From Paralithodes platypus (lineage: Eukaryota > Arthropoda > Malacostraca > Decapoda > Lithodidae), in NCBI GenBank assembly GCA_032716605.1, contig CM064552.1, positions 720,182-784,181 of the forward strand: DNA of 64,000 nucleotides, read 5' to 3'. The notes below the pieces were generated by a model. That model did not search any database. It was not told the origin of the DNA and saw only the letters and a list, made by a program, of their open reading frames with translations. Shown here piece by piece: positions 42,440 through 52,833 of this stretch (positions within the stretch are counted from its first letter, which is position 1; every line of letters begins with the position of its first letter). The position numbers were made by a program, and so were the translations under genes.

Positions 42440-42864
42440 TATAATATAATATAATATAATATAATATAATATAATATAATATAGTATAATATAATATAAT
42501 ATAATATAATATAGTATAATATAATAAATATAATATAGTATAATATAGATAATATAATATATATAGTATAGTATAATATAATATAATTTAATATAATAAT
42601 ATATTATACTATACTATACTATATTATATAATATATAATATATACTATATATATTATATTATATTATTATTATATTATATTATATTATACTATACTATAC
42701 TATATTATATTATATTATATTATACTATATTATATTATATATTTAATATATATATAGTATAATATAGTATAGTATAATATAATATAATATAGTATAATAA
42801 TAATATAATATAATATAATATAATATAATAATAATATAATATAATATAATATAATATAATATAA
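42440..42864. repeat. (TATAA)n satellite, block 4
   Basis: Includes an inversion of the repeat strand: TATTA units at about 42598-42740 are flanked by TATAA units on both sides, a local foldback. Confidence 0.9.
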
Positions 42865-43114
42865 TGAGGTGACAACCCAGGCCACAGATATATTAATTAA
42901 AGAATACTCAACGATTTGTATTTTCAATGTGAATGGTTAGATATGCATTGTTTTAAAAGCTTAACTCTCATTTCCAAGTAATACCTGAACTAATATTCAA
43001 ATTTGTCCTTTTTGTGTGTGTACTCCATGGTATAATCTCGGAATTGTTTAATGAAAATATGAAATTCACCAAAGCTCCAATTTATATGATTTAATTTAGA
43101 TCCCTGCATTCTGA

Positions 43115-43159
<45 letters not shown>

Positions 43160-43166
43160 CACTGCA
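42865..43166. other. no gene seen
   Basis: Mostly single-copy-looking sequence with an (AAT)n run at about 43122-43157. Confidence 0.5.
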
Positions 43167-43730
43167 TTAACCCCTTCCGTACCGGTAACTGATATTAGAC
43201 GACTTTATTCAGTTTCAAAAGGGCCTCCCAGCAATGAACAGGCTTGGAACTATCTCGCTACCCATTATACTACCACAGAGCCTTCTTAGGATGCACACAA
43301 TCGTCTAAATAGGGATAGAATACACTTTAAAGGGGTACTTGTTGGTTTTTGGTCTATATATGTATTTATTAATATATTGTTTAGTTTCCTCGCTAGACCT
43401 CCATCAAGCTTTAAAAAAAAAACACCCCTTAGACCCACTTTCAAGATAAATTTTTAAATTTTTCGGTAGAAAAATGTCCCGGCCGAAGGCCGATTCCTTC
43501 TAAAATTAGCGGCTCGCTACCGCTCGCCTGGAAAAAATCGACACCCAAATGGCACGAAGTCTTAATATTGACAACAAAATGAAGCGAAAGGTCTCAAAAT
43601 TGCCAAACTAACGGAACGAACGTCTTAAACCTCCAAACTAATATGCTAAACATGAGGGAGAAGGGGGTCCAGACAAAGCGAGTACTACCCCCCCCCCCTT
43701 TAAAAGACGTCGCGGTACAGAAGGGGTTAA
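43167..43730. mobile_element. P-type TTAA MITE interrupted by a B-type
   Basis: TTAACCCCTTCCGTACCGG on the left and CGCGGTACAGAAGGGGTTAA on the right. The interior matches 31472-31687 (GGGCCTCCCAGCAATGAACA, ACCACAGAGCCTTCTTAGGA). A B-type MITE occupies 43327-43703. Confidence 0.85.
43327..43703 (+). mobile_element. TTAA-hairpin MITE, B-type (nested)
   Basis: TTAAAGGGGTACTTGTTGG to CGAGTACTACCCCCCCCCCTTTAA. The core is present, with a TTTTTCGGTAGAAAAATG hairpin slightly degraded on the left arm. Confidence 0.87.
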
Positions 43731-43801
43731 CCAGGCCAAGGCAATATAAAAAAAAAAAAAAAAAAAATCGTACCATGCTCAGGGACCCAGAATATACCCA
43801 G

Positions 43802-44236
43802 TTAAGGGGGAGGTAGTACTCCCTTTTTATGGACCCCCTTCTCCTTCGTGTTTAGCATATTAGTTTTGAGGTTTTAAGACGTACGTTCCGTTAGTTTGGC
43901 GATTTTAAGACCTTTCGCCTTATTATGTTGTCAATATTAAGACTTTTCGTGTCCTTTAGGTGTCGAGTTTTTCCTGGCGAGCGAAAGCGAGCCTCTAATT
44001 TTAGAAGGAACCGGCCTTCGGCCGGGAAAATTTTCTACCGAAAAATGTACAAATTTATATTGAAAGGGGGTCTAGGGGGCGTTTTTCTAAGCTTGATGGA
44101 GGTCTAGCGAGGAAACTAAAAAATAAATAAATTAATATACATATAGACCAAAAACCAAGCAGTCACCCCTTAAAACCAAGCAGTCACCCCTTAAAACCAA
44201 GCAGTCACCCCTTAAAACCAAGCAGTCACCCCTTAA
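43802..44236 (-). mobile_element. B-type MITE with amplified right end
   Basis: TTAAGGGGGAGGTAGTACTC on the left, standard core, then the right end AACCAAGCAGTCACCCCTTA in four tandem copies (about 22 bp, 44150-44236), each containing its own TTAA. Confidence 0.9.
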
Positions 44237-44554
44237 GAGTAATCCTTACAACAAACCTTTCCCCCGTGAGCAGTTTGCCTAATGACACACTTTTGACCGA
44301 CATATATCCATTGTTATATAATGAATACCCGTCCGTGCTTTATACTTGATAACAATGAAGGTATATCATAGCGGCTTAAGCGATGATTGGCAAAATATTT
44401 TGAAAGTGGGTACGTGTTTCTCTATGATGGATTGCTTCGTGGATCAACAAAGTTACACGCACACACACACACAGCAAAGTTAGATCATTGTAACTCAGGA
44501 AGCGGGACAATACGAGCCTAAAAAGGTCAACTCCTGTATACTACAATTAGGTAA

Positions 44555-44596
<42 letters not shown>

Positions 44597-44646
44597 CCAT
44601 TTGTAATACAACAGATTATGATAAAGATCATTGACTTCTGCAAATA
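44237..44646. other. no gene; two (AC)n runs
   Basis: (AC)n at 44457-44475 and 44551-44594. The remaining sequence has no recognisable frame. Confidence 0.6.
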
Positions 44647-45373
44647 TTAAGGGGGAGGTAGTCGCTTTTTCTGGACCCCCTTCTCCCCCATGTTTAGCAT
44701 ATTTGTTTTGAAATTTTAAGACGTTTGTTCCATTATTTTGTCGATTTTAAGACCTTTCGCCCCATTTCTTTGTCAATATTAAACCTTTCGTGCCATTTAC
44801 AGTAGATGTCGATTTTTTTCCGGCGAGCGATAGCGAGCATGTAATTTTTTAAGGTACCGAGAAATGTACAGATTTATGTTGAGAAGGGATCTGAGGGGGT
44901 GCTATTTTAAGGGGGTTGACCTTCTTTTTGTTATTTCTGTTTATTTTTTCTCTCTTTCTATGGCTTGTATCCATTCGACCCCATTCAGCCAACTATTTTA
45001 AGACGTTTATCCCCATCTAGGTGTCAATTTCTTCCTGGCGAGCGATAGCGAGCCAGCATTATATGAAGAAATCCGGCTGCGCCGGAGACATTTTTCTATC
45101 GAAAAATGTACAAATTTAGCCTGCTGCCAAACAAAAATAAAAAATATGCTGGCTCGCTACCGCTCACCAGTAAAAAAATTGACACCTGGATGGGGATAAA
45201 CGTCTTAAAACAGTAGGCTGAATGGGGCCAAATGGATACAAGCCAGAGAAAGATAGAAAAGGACAGAACCAAAACAGGTCAGCCCCCTTAAGCTTGTTGG
45301 AGGTCTAGCTAGGAAACTCAAAAGTATATCAATAAATAAATACATGAACCCAAACCAAGCACTACCCCCTTAA
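44647..45373 (-). mobile_element. B-type MITE containing a nested C-type
   Basis: TTAAGGGGGAGGTAGTCGC to CAAGCACTACCCCCTTAA. A C-type element sits at an internal TTAA (44907-45291). The B-type hairpin region is partly degraded (GGTACCGAGAAATGT). Confidence 0.88.
44907..45291 (-). mobile_element. TTAA-hairpin MITE, C-type (nested, foldback)
   Basis: TTAAGGGGGTTGACC to GGTCAGCCCCCTTAA. It duplicates the TTAA that precedes GCTTG(T/A)TGGAGGTCTAG in B-type elements. Long inverted halves and a CCGGCTGCGCCGG stem are present. Confidence 0.9.
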
Positions 45374-45705
45374 CGGGAGGTTTTTAGTGTGTTTCCTAGA
45401 CTTCCATCAAGATTGAAATTACACCCCCTTGACCCCCTTTCAAGATAAATTTGTACATTTTTCGGTAGAAAAATTTCCCGGCCAAAGGCCGGTTCCTCTT
45501 AAATTACAGGCTCGCTATCGCTCGCTAGGAAAAAATTGACACCTAAATGGGACGACAGGTCTTAAAAGTTATATAAATGGGGTGAAATTTCTTAAAATCG
45601 CCAAACTAATGGGCCGAACGTCTTAAAATCTCAAAAGTAATGGGGCTAAACATGAGGGAGAAAGGAGTCAAGAAAAAAATCCCTCAAGTGGAAATCTCCC
45701 CTTAA
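45370..45705 (+). mobile_element. TTAA-hairpin MITE, A-type
   Basis: TTAACGGGAGGTTTTTAG to GGAAATCTCCCCTTAA. It shares its left TTAA with the B-type element and its right TTAA with the P-type element. Confidence 0.9.
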
Positions 45706-47423
45706 TCCTGTTGTAATGAATGCTCTATCTTCATTATGGCTATCATCAGACGATTATCTTCGCTATGGCTATCATCAGACGATTATCTTCGCTATGGCTA
45801 TCATCAGACGATTATCTTCGCTATGGCTATCATCAGACGATTATCTTCGTTATAGCTATCATCAGACGATTATCTTCGCTATGGCTATCATCAGACGATT
45901 ATCTTCGTTATGGCTATCATCAGACGATTATCTTCGCTATGGCTATCATCAGACGATTATCTTCGTTATGGCTATCATCAGACGATTATCTTCGTTATGG
46001 CTATCATCAGACGATTATCTTCGCTATGGCTATCATCAGACGATTATCTTCGTTATGGCTATCATCAGACGATTATCTTCGCTATGGCTATCATCAGACG
46101 ATTATCTTCGCTATGGCTATCATCAGACGATTATCTTCGTTATGGCTATCATCAGACGATTATCTTCGTTATGGCTATCATCAGACGATTATCTTCGCTA
46201 TGGCTATCATCAGACGATTATCTTCGTTATGGCTATCATCAGACGATTATCTTCGTTATGGCTATCATCAGACGATTATCTTCGCTATGGCTATCATCAG
46301 ACGATTATCTTCGTTATGGCTATCATCAGACGATTATCTTCGTTATGGCTATCATCAGACGATTATCTTCGTTATGGCTATCATCAGACGATTATCTTCG
46401 CTATGGCTATCATCAGACGATTATCTTCGTTATGGCTATCATCAGACGATTATCTTCGTTATGGCTATCATCAGACGATTATCTTCGCTATGGCTATCAT
46501 CAGACGATTATCTTCGTTATGGCTATCATCAGACGATTATCTTCGTTATGGCTATCATCAGACGATTATCTTCGTTATGGCTATCATCAGACGATTATCT
46601 TCGCTATGGCTATCATCAGACGATTATCTTCGTTATGGCTATCATCAGACGATTATCTTCGTTATGGCTATCATCAGACGATTATCTCTTATGGCTATCA
46701 TCAACGATTATCTTCGTTATGCTATCATCAGACGATTATCTTCGTTATGGCTATCATCAGACGATTATCTTCGTTATGGCTATCATCAGACGATTATCTT
46801 CGCTATGGCTATCAGACGATTATCTTCGTTATGGCTATCATCAGACGATTATCTTCGTTATGGCTATCATCAGACGATTATCTTCGCTATGGCTATCATC
46901 AGACGATTATCTTCGTTATGGCTATCATCAGACGATTATCTTCGTTATGGATATCATCAGACGATTATCTTCGTTATGGCTATCATCAGACGATTATCTT
47001 CGCTATGGCTATCATCAGACGATTATCTTCGTTATGGCTATCATCAGACGATTATCTTCGTTATGGCTATCATCAGACGATTATCTTCGCTATGGCTATC
47101 ATCAGACGATTATCTTCGTTATGGCTATCATCAGACGATTATCTTCGTTATGGCTATCATCAGACGATTATCTTAGCTATGGCTATCATCAGACGATTAT
47201 CTTCGTTATGGCTATCATCAGACGATTATCTTCGTTATGGCTATCATCAGACGATTATCTTCGCTATGGCTATCATCAGACGATTATCTTCGTTATGGCT
47301 ATCATCAGACGATTATCTTCGCCTTAGGCCAACCATGTGGGGGCCCGTTTATAACGCCACACAAATCGTCTAACAGTAGCCAGAATAAAGTACAAACGAC
47401 GTAGCCGGTACAGAAGGGGTTAA
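45702..47423. mobile_element. P-type MITE expanded by an internal minisatellite
   Basis: Left end TTAATCCTGTTGTAATG; right end CGTAGCCGGTACAGAAGGGG with TTAA at 47420-47423. The right half (ACACAAATCGTCTAACAGTAGCC) matches other P-types. The left half is replaced by the 29-bp array. Confidence 0.82.
45733..47322. repeat. minisatellite, 29 bp x about 55
   Basis: The unit is TATGGCTATCATCAGACGAT followed by TATCTTCG(T/C). It corresponds to P-type interior CTGGCTATCATTAGACGA. The unit has no stop in any plus-strand frame, and 29 is not a multiple of three. Three overlapping open frames of about 490-535 codons therefore result. They are artefacts of the repeat. Confidence 0.95.
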
Positions 47424-47450
47424 AACCTTAGTCATCAGCGGTTTTGCTTC

Positions 47451-47772
47451 TTATAAAGGAGAGATTTTCACTTAATTCAGGGATTTTTTTTTTTAGAACC
47501 TCCTTCTCCCTCATGCTTAATAGCGCCATTGCTTTTGAGATTGTAAGGCGTTCGCTCCATTAGTTTGGCGATCTTAAGAACTTTCGCCCCATTTGTCAAT
47601 TTCGAGCCATTTATTTTCCTGGCGAGCGATAGCGAGTCTGTAATGTAAAAGGAATCGGCCTTAGACCAGGTGATTTGTCTACCGAAAATGTACTTATCTT
47701 GAAAGGGTGTCTAGGGGGTGTAATTTTAAGCTTGGTCGAGTTCTAGGGAACAAACTAAAAACCTTCCCTTAA
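47451..47772 (-). mobile_element. TTAA-hairpin MITE, A-type, degenerate
   Basis: The left TTAA is eroded (TTATAAAGG). The core is damaged and shortened. The right end CCTTCCCTTAA is shared with the next element. Confidence 0.82.
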
Positions 47773-48104
47773 GGGGAGGTATTTAGTTGATTCCCTAGAC
47801 TTCCATCAAGCTTAAAATTACTCCCCCTTGACCCCCTTTCAAGATAAATTTGTACATTTTTCTACCGAAAAATGTCCCGGCCGAAGGCCGGTTCCCCTTA
47901 AATTACAGGCTCGCTATCACTCGCCAGGAAAAAATGGACACCTAAATGGCACGAATGGTCTTAAAATTGACAGAAATGGGGCGAGGGTTCTTAAAATCGC
48001 CAAACTAATGGGGCAAGCGTCTTTAAATCTCACAAGCAATGGGGCTAAACATGAGGGAGAAAGAGGTTCAGAAAAAAATCCTCCAGATGGAAATCTCTCC
48101 TTAA
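47769..48104 (+). mobile_element. TTAA-hairpin MITE, A-type, with flipped hairpin
   Basis: TTAAGGGGAGGTATTTAG to GGAAATCTCTCCTTAA. At 47854-47875 the hairpin loop reads CTACCG instead of the CGGTAG seen in all other copies of this orientation, while the surrounding sequence is unchanged. Confidence 0.92.
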
Positions 48105-48112
48105 ACCCTCCT

Positions 48113-48178
<66 letters not shown>
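48113..48178. repeat. (CT)n microsatellite
   Basis: Pure CT dinucleotides following the A-type element. Confidence 0.95.
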
Positions 48179-48180
<2 letters not shown>

Positions 48181-48348
48181 GTGAATTAACTTTGCTCATC
48201 CCCCAATTGGACGCCGTGGCCCCTTTCACCACCTTCCTTCAACAAAGCCTATGGTGTGGCCCAAAATTATTATATGTGTTACTTTATTACTCTGGGGCGG
48301 GGAGGGGGAGGGAGGGGTGTGCAGGGAAATGTAATAATATGTTGATGA

Positions 48349-48624
48349 GATAAGATAGATAGATAGATAGATGGGTGGGTAGATAGATAGATGGGTGGAT
48401 AGATAGATAGATGGGTGGATAGATAGGTGCATAGATAGATAGATGCATAGATAGATAGATGCATAGATAGATGGATAGATAGATGGGTGGATAGATAGAT
48501 AGATAGGTGGATAGATAGATAGATGGATAGATAGATAAATATAGATAGATGGGTGGATAGAGATAGATAGATAGACAGATGGATGTAGATAGATAGACAG
48601 GTGGATAGATAGATATATAGATAG

Positions 48625-48662
<38 letters not shown>

Positions 48663-48706
48663 CGAGAGCGAGAGCGAGAGCGAGAGCGAGAGAGAGAGAG
48701 AGAGTT
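48349..48706. repeat. GATA-type and (GA)n compound microsatellite
   Basis: GATAGATAGATGGGTG units to about 48626, then GAGA and GAGC units to 48706. Confidence 0.93.
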
Positions 48707-48839
48707 ATAAAATTCCGTATACGCTACACTCTGATATAATATATGGCGCGCGGGAGATTGATTTAATAATGTTACTGCGACAGGTGGTGACAGTCAGAGT
48801 GGAAACACGCTGATGATCTCTGACAGGAACCCCCCCAGG

Positions 48840-49735
48840 ACACAGTGGGGGATGGGGGGAGGGGGAGGAGGGGAGGCATGAGGGTGAAGTGGAATGAGGG
48901 GGGAGGAGGGAGGGGGGCAGAAGAGGTGAGGGAGCGGGAAGGAGGAGAGGGATGAACTTATGAAGTTGAAGTGGAAGGAAGGGGGAGGGATGAGGGTGAA
49001 TTGGAAGGGGGGGGGAGGGAGGGATGAGGTTGAAGTGGAAAGAGGGGGGAGGGGAGAGGGAGGAGGGTGAAGGGGGAGGGGGGAAGGGGGGGAGGGGAAG
49101 TGGAAGGAGTGATGAGGGTGAAGTGGAAGGAGAGGGGAGGGGGAGGAAGGAGGATGCAGTGGAAGGAGGGGGGGAGGGAGGAGGGATGAGGGTTCAAGAG
49201 GGGGGAGGGGGGAGGGATGAGAAGAAGGTTGAAGTGGAAGGAGGGGGAGAGAAAAAGATGATGGAAAAGTGGAAGGAGGGGGGGGGAGGTAGAAAAAGGG
49301 AGGATGGAAGTGAGGGAGGGTAGAGTGGGGTGAGGGTGAAGTGGAAGGTGGGGGAGTGGGGTGAGGGTAGAGTGGGAGGAGGGTGAAGTGGAAGGTGGGG
49401 GAGTGGGGTGAGGGTAGAGGGTGAGAGTGGAAGGGGGGAGTTTAGGTGTGGGGTGAAGTGAATGGGGGGGGTGAGGGTAGAGTGGAGGAGGGGGAAGGTG
49501 GAAGGTGGGGGGAGTGGGAGGTGGTGGGGAGTGGGGTGATGGTGAGTGGACAGGTGTGGGGTGGTGAGGGTAGAGTGGGGGAGGGTGAAGTGAAGGTGGA
49601 GTGGGGGAGGGTAGATGGTGAGGGTGGTGAAGTGGAAGGTGGGGGAGTGGGGTGAGGGTAGAGAGGGTGAGGGTGTAGAGTGAAGTGGGAAGTGGGGGTG
49701 AAGTGAGGGTAGAGTGGGAGGAGGGGAGAAGGCGG
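48840..49735 (+). repeat. G-rich purine minisatellite
   Basis: About 0.9 kb almost devoid of C on the plus strand, made of GGGTGAAGTGGAAGG and GGGGAGTGGGGTGAGGGTAG variants. The proline-rich minus-strand open frames are translations of this repeat. It has many G runs of three or more, compatible with G-quadruplex or triplex formation. Confidence 0.9.
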
Positions 49736-49939
49736 ACTTTATTGGCTTCATATTTTGTATTCAACTCTTTTATCTCTTACATATTAGTTTAGGTAGTTTG
49801 GGTACAAGCACCCTCGTCAGGATCAGGGGTTGTTGTTGCTTGCTTTCCTTTGTACTTCCTGCTCTCATTCCTGGCTTGATTAACTGACTGACTTGCTGAC
49901 GAAAACATAAACTAACTGACAGACTATTTTACTGACCAT
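49736..49939. other. no gene seen
   Basis: Short spacer with ACTGACTGAC-like motifs leading to the next array. Confidence 0.5.
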
Positions 49940-50385
49940 ATGACTGACTGACTCACTTCATCCTTCACTCACTCCTACACTCACTCCCTCCTACACTCAC
50001 TCCCTCACGCACTCCTACACTCACTCCCTCCTTCACTCACTCCCTCACTCACTCCTACACTCAGTCCCTCACTCACTCCTACACTCAGTCCCTCACTCAC
50101 TCCCTCCTTCACTCACTCCTACACTCACTCCCTCCTACACTCACTCCCTCACTCACTCCTACACTCAGTCCCTCACTCACTCCCTCCTTCACTCACTCCC
50201 TCCTACACTCACTCCTACACTCACTCCTACACTCAGTCCCTCACTCACTCCTACACTCACTCCCTCCTTCACTCAGTCCCTCACTCACTCCCTCCTTCAC
50301 TCACTCTCTCTCTCACTCCCTCCTACACTCACTCCTACACTCACTCCCTCACTCACTCCTACACTCACTCCTTCCCTCACTTTAA
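49940..50385. repeat. CACTCCCT/CACTCCTA compound minisatellite
   Basis: TCACTCACTCCTACACTCAC and TCCCTCC units in irregular higher-order order. Confidence 0.92.
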
Positions 50386-50592
50386 CAATACATCTCATTG
50401 AGGTATATTTTCCATGCTCAACATATTTGCAACCAGAGCAAGATATCGTATAATACTCTTGACATTAGCTCAAAATAGAACGACCGTAATATTCCTTAGG
50501 TAAATATAGGCGAATGGTACAGTTTGCTGAGTATTAAACATTTCTATTTTACCAGGGATCTATTTGTTGGTCAGAATGTTTTTTTTGTTTTA
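50386..50592. other. no gene seen
   Basis: AT-rich spacer without recognised features. Confidence 0.5.
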
Positions 50593-50611
50593 GTGTGTGT
50601 GTGTGTGTGTA

Positions 50612-50642
<31 letters not shown>
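50593..50642. repeat. (GT)n microsatellite
   Basis: GT dinucleotides with few interruptions, preceding the 150-bp repeat as at 19940. Confidence 0.93.
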
Positions 50643-50654
50643 TACTCACTCAGT

Positions 50655-50801
50655 TACTTGTTCGTCAAGGGGAATCCACGCAATGCGAGCTAAGCTCATT
50701 ATTATCGCGCCTCCTTAACTGGGAATGTATTGCGTGAAATGCATGTTAAGTGTTTTATGTACTGTTGGAATGGCTGTGGATGTGTGTGTAGTCTGTATTT
50801 A
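50655..50801 (+). repeat. 150-bp dispersed repeat, copy 2
   Basis: Near-identical to 19983-20131. It ends GTAGTCTGTATT, where copy 1 continues into (GT)n and this copy continues into a SINE. Confidence 0.85.
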
Positions 50802-51125
50802 GCCAATTGGCGACATCGGAAACGAAGGCTTAGGGTGGATCTGTTTGGTACCATTCTCACTATAGACGGTACCGCCTCGCCCGAAGGCTTAAGTAGCCAT
50901 CAGCTTAGGTGAACCATATGATACCCATCTCGCCTTGTACCATTTTTGCCAACCCCAGATGGGACGTCACAACGTCGTCCACTTATTCCAGGTACCTATT
51001 TACAGCTAGGTGAACTGAGGCTAACACATGAAAGGAGACAAGCCCAATTTGTCTCCGCCCGATCTGGGATTGAACCCCCGACCCCTCGTGTGTGAGACGA
51101 GAGCTCTACCTACTAGGCTACGGGC

Positions 51126-51126
<1 letters not shown>
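50802..51126 (-). mobile_element. tRNA-derived SINE
   Basis: The minus-strand head at about 51126-51053 folds like a tRNA. It has seven-bp acceptor arms CCGCCCG and CGGGCGG and a perfect anticodon arm CTCGT/ACGAG around loop CTCACAC (anticodon CAC, valine-like). The A-box region is TAGCCTAGTAGG and the B-box-like sequence is GGTTCAATCC. The T stem is imperfect. A body with CAGGTACCTATTTACAGCTA (plus-strand reading) follows. The insertion interrupts the 150-bp repeat/(GT)n unit. Confidence 0.75.
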
Positions 51127-51173
<47 letters not shown>

Positions 51174-51199
51174 TGTGTGAGAGAGTGTGTGTGTGAGAG

Positions 51200-51247
<48 letters not shown>

Positions 51248-51250
51248 TGT
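51127..51250. repeat. (GT)n microsatellite with GAGA interruption
   Basis: GT dinucleotides with a short GAGAGAGTGT interruption. Confidence 0.93.
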
Positions 51251-51390
51251 GTTACGTGTGTGGGTAAATGTTTCGTGTACATGTGTGTGCTACGTGTGGG
51301 TGTGAGTGTTTTGTGTACATGTGTGGGTGAATGTTACGTGTGTGTGTGTATGTGTTTTATAAGGATGCATGTGCGTCACAGTATCGTCCT

Positions 51391-51482
51391 AAAGGGGAGA
51401 GGGTTGATTTTTCTGACCCCCTTCTCCCTCATTTTTAGCCCCTTTCGTTTTCAGATTTTAAGACGTTCGACCCATTAGTTTT
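51391..51482 (-). mobile_element. TTAA-hairpin MITE fragment
   Basis: AAAGGGGAGAGGGTTGATTT, then CCCCCTTCTCCCTCATTTTT and TTTTAAGACGTTCGACCC. It is cut off by a (GT)n/(GA)n microsatellite at 51486-51545. Confidence 0.75.
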
Positions 51483-51484
51483 TC

Positions 51485-51544
<60 letters not shown>

Positions 51545-51724
51545 TGTGAGAGAGAGAGTGAGTGTGAGAGAGAGAGAGACCTTTCCATACAAAAACACAA
51601 AAATAATCACAATCTCCACCTATCCCCCTCTCTCTTCTCCCGTGATATATATTCCCCGTCTTCCTCCCACACAGAGACACCCACGCCGGGATATTATGAG
51701 AAAGATTATACTGAAAATTGGGGT

Positions 51725-52075
51725 AATCGTGCCAGGGTTGCCAAATCAAGTCAGCTAGATAGTAAACATAGGTCGAAAATGGCTAGAATAATGCCACACT
51801 CGCTACAATATCGCTCTAAAATAGCTAAAATATCCAGAAAATCGCTAGAATAATGTCACATTCTCCAATATCCCTCTAAAATGGCTAAAATCTCCAGAAA
51901 ATCGCTAGAATAATGCCACACTCTCTACAAAATCGCTCTAAAATAGCTAAAATATCCAGAAAATCGCTAGAATAATGTCACACTCTCCAATATCCCTCTA
52001 AAATGGCTAGAATAATGTCACACTCTATAATATCGCTCTAAATGGGCTAACATCTCCAGAATATCGCTAGACTTC
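51725..52075. repeat. tandem repeat, CGCTAGAATAATG family, copy 1
   Basis: About five imperfect units of CGCTCTAAAATAGCTAAAAT plus CCAGAAAATCGCTAGAATAA. The same family is at 57405-57612. Both copies are preceded by GCTAGATAGTAAA. Confidence 0.85.
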
Positions 52076-52440
52076 ATTACGTAATATCCGTCATATTCTG
52101 GGTAGGCTACCATTACACGATTTTCTGTAGTATATACTGTATATATACTATAGTCCGTTCATTCTAGGTTGGGCAGAAATCGTAACCTCTAACCTCTGTA
52201 ACTCAAAAAGGGCTAGAGCAAATGAGCTGTCAATTTATACACATATTCCCTGGCCAAGTCTTCCTATTTGGTAGAAATATTAGCTCGATTACTCTAGTCC
52301 TTTTTGAGTTATGAGAGGTTAGGGGTTACGATTTTAGCCCAACCTAGAATGAACGGACTATAGTATATTATATACTAACGAAAATCGTGTAATGGTAGCC
52401 AGAATATGATGGATATAACGTAATGGTGGTGAAGGGGCTA
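52076..52440. mobile_element. foldback element (P-type-like) with nested MITE
   Basis: Outer arms: left TTACGTAATATCCGTCATAT and CTACCATTACACGATTTTC; right, inverted, GAAAATCGTGTAATGGTAGC and ATGATGGATATAACGTAA. The arms resemble the inner arms of P-type elements. The CTATAG MITE sits in the loop. Confidence 0.75.
52148..52363. mobile_element. CTATAG-ended MITE, copy 2
   Basis: Same length and sequence type as 29456-29671, with CTATAGTCCGTTCATTCTAG ends in inverted arrangement. It lies in TATA-rich target sequence. Confidence 0.85.
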
Positions 52441-52802
52441 AAAACATACTATTTGTCGGCCATCCCAAACCCTACCTTCAACGTAATTAGGCGCTAATGA
52501 AAGGTGTGACAAATAATTCTAGGAAACTTCATTAGTCCTCAACATCAGCATTTCTATAGGAGGCGTTACAAGGTTAATTAAAATAGTAAGCCCAATACGT
52601 CGTAGTTTCCATATGTTCGAAATTAGGTGTGTGAGTGTGGGTAGATAGACAGACACATACATACATACATACAGACAGACAATTATATGCATACAGGTAT
52701 ATGAAACCTTAATATCATCAAAACATTTACAGCGATATTGACTGACAATAATACTTGAAGCGTGGGATAAAGTGATCGTGTGTGTGTGTGTGTGTGTGTA
52801 TA

Positions 52803-52833
<31 letters not shown>

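Noticed and set aside
45716..47373. Three overlapping plus-strand open frames of about 490-535 codons
   Set aside because: All are translations of a 29-bp minisatellite whose unit has no stop in any forward frame. Frame cycling is caused by the unit length, not coding.
47828..48184. Recurring open frame with a KFVHFSTEKCPGRRP-like start, also seen at 62457
   Set aside because: It is read through the A-type MITE core and repeats only because the MITE repeats. Most copies carry stops.
48958..49764. 268-codon proline-rich minus-strand frame
   Set aside because: It is the complement of the G-rich purine minisatellite, with biased composition and no motif.
51053..51126. Functional valine tRNA gene
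   Set aside because: Acceptor and anticodon arms pair, but the T stem is imperfect and a SINE body is attached. A tRNA-derived SINE is the better reading.
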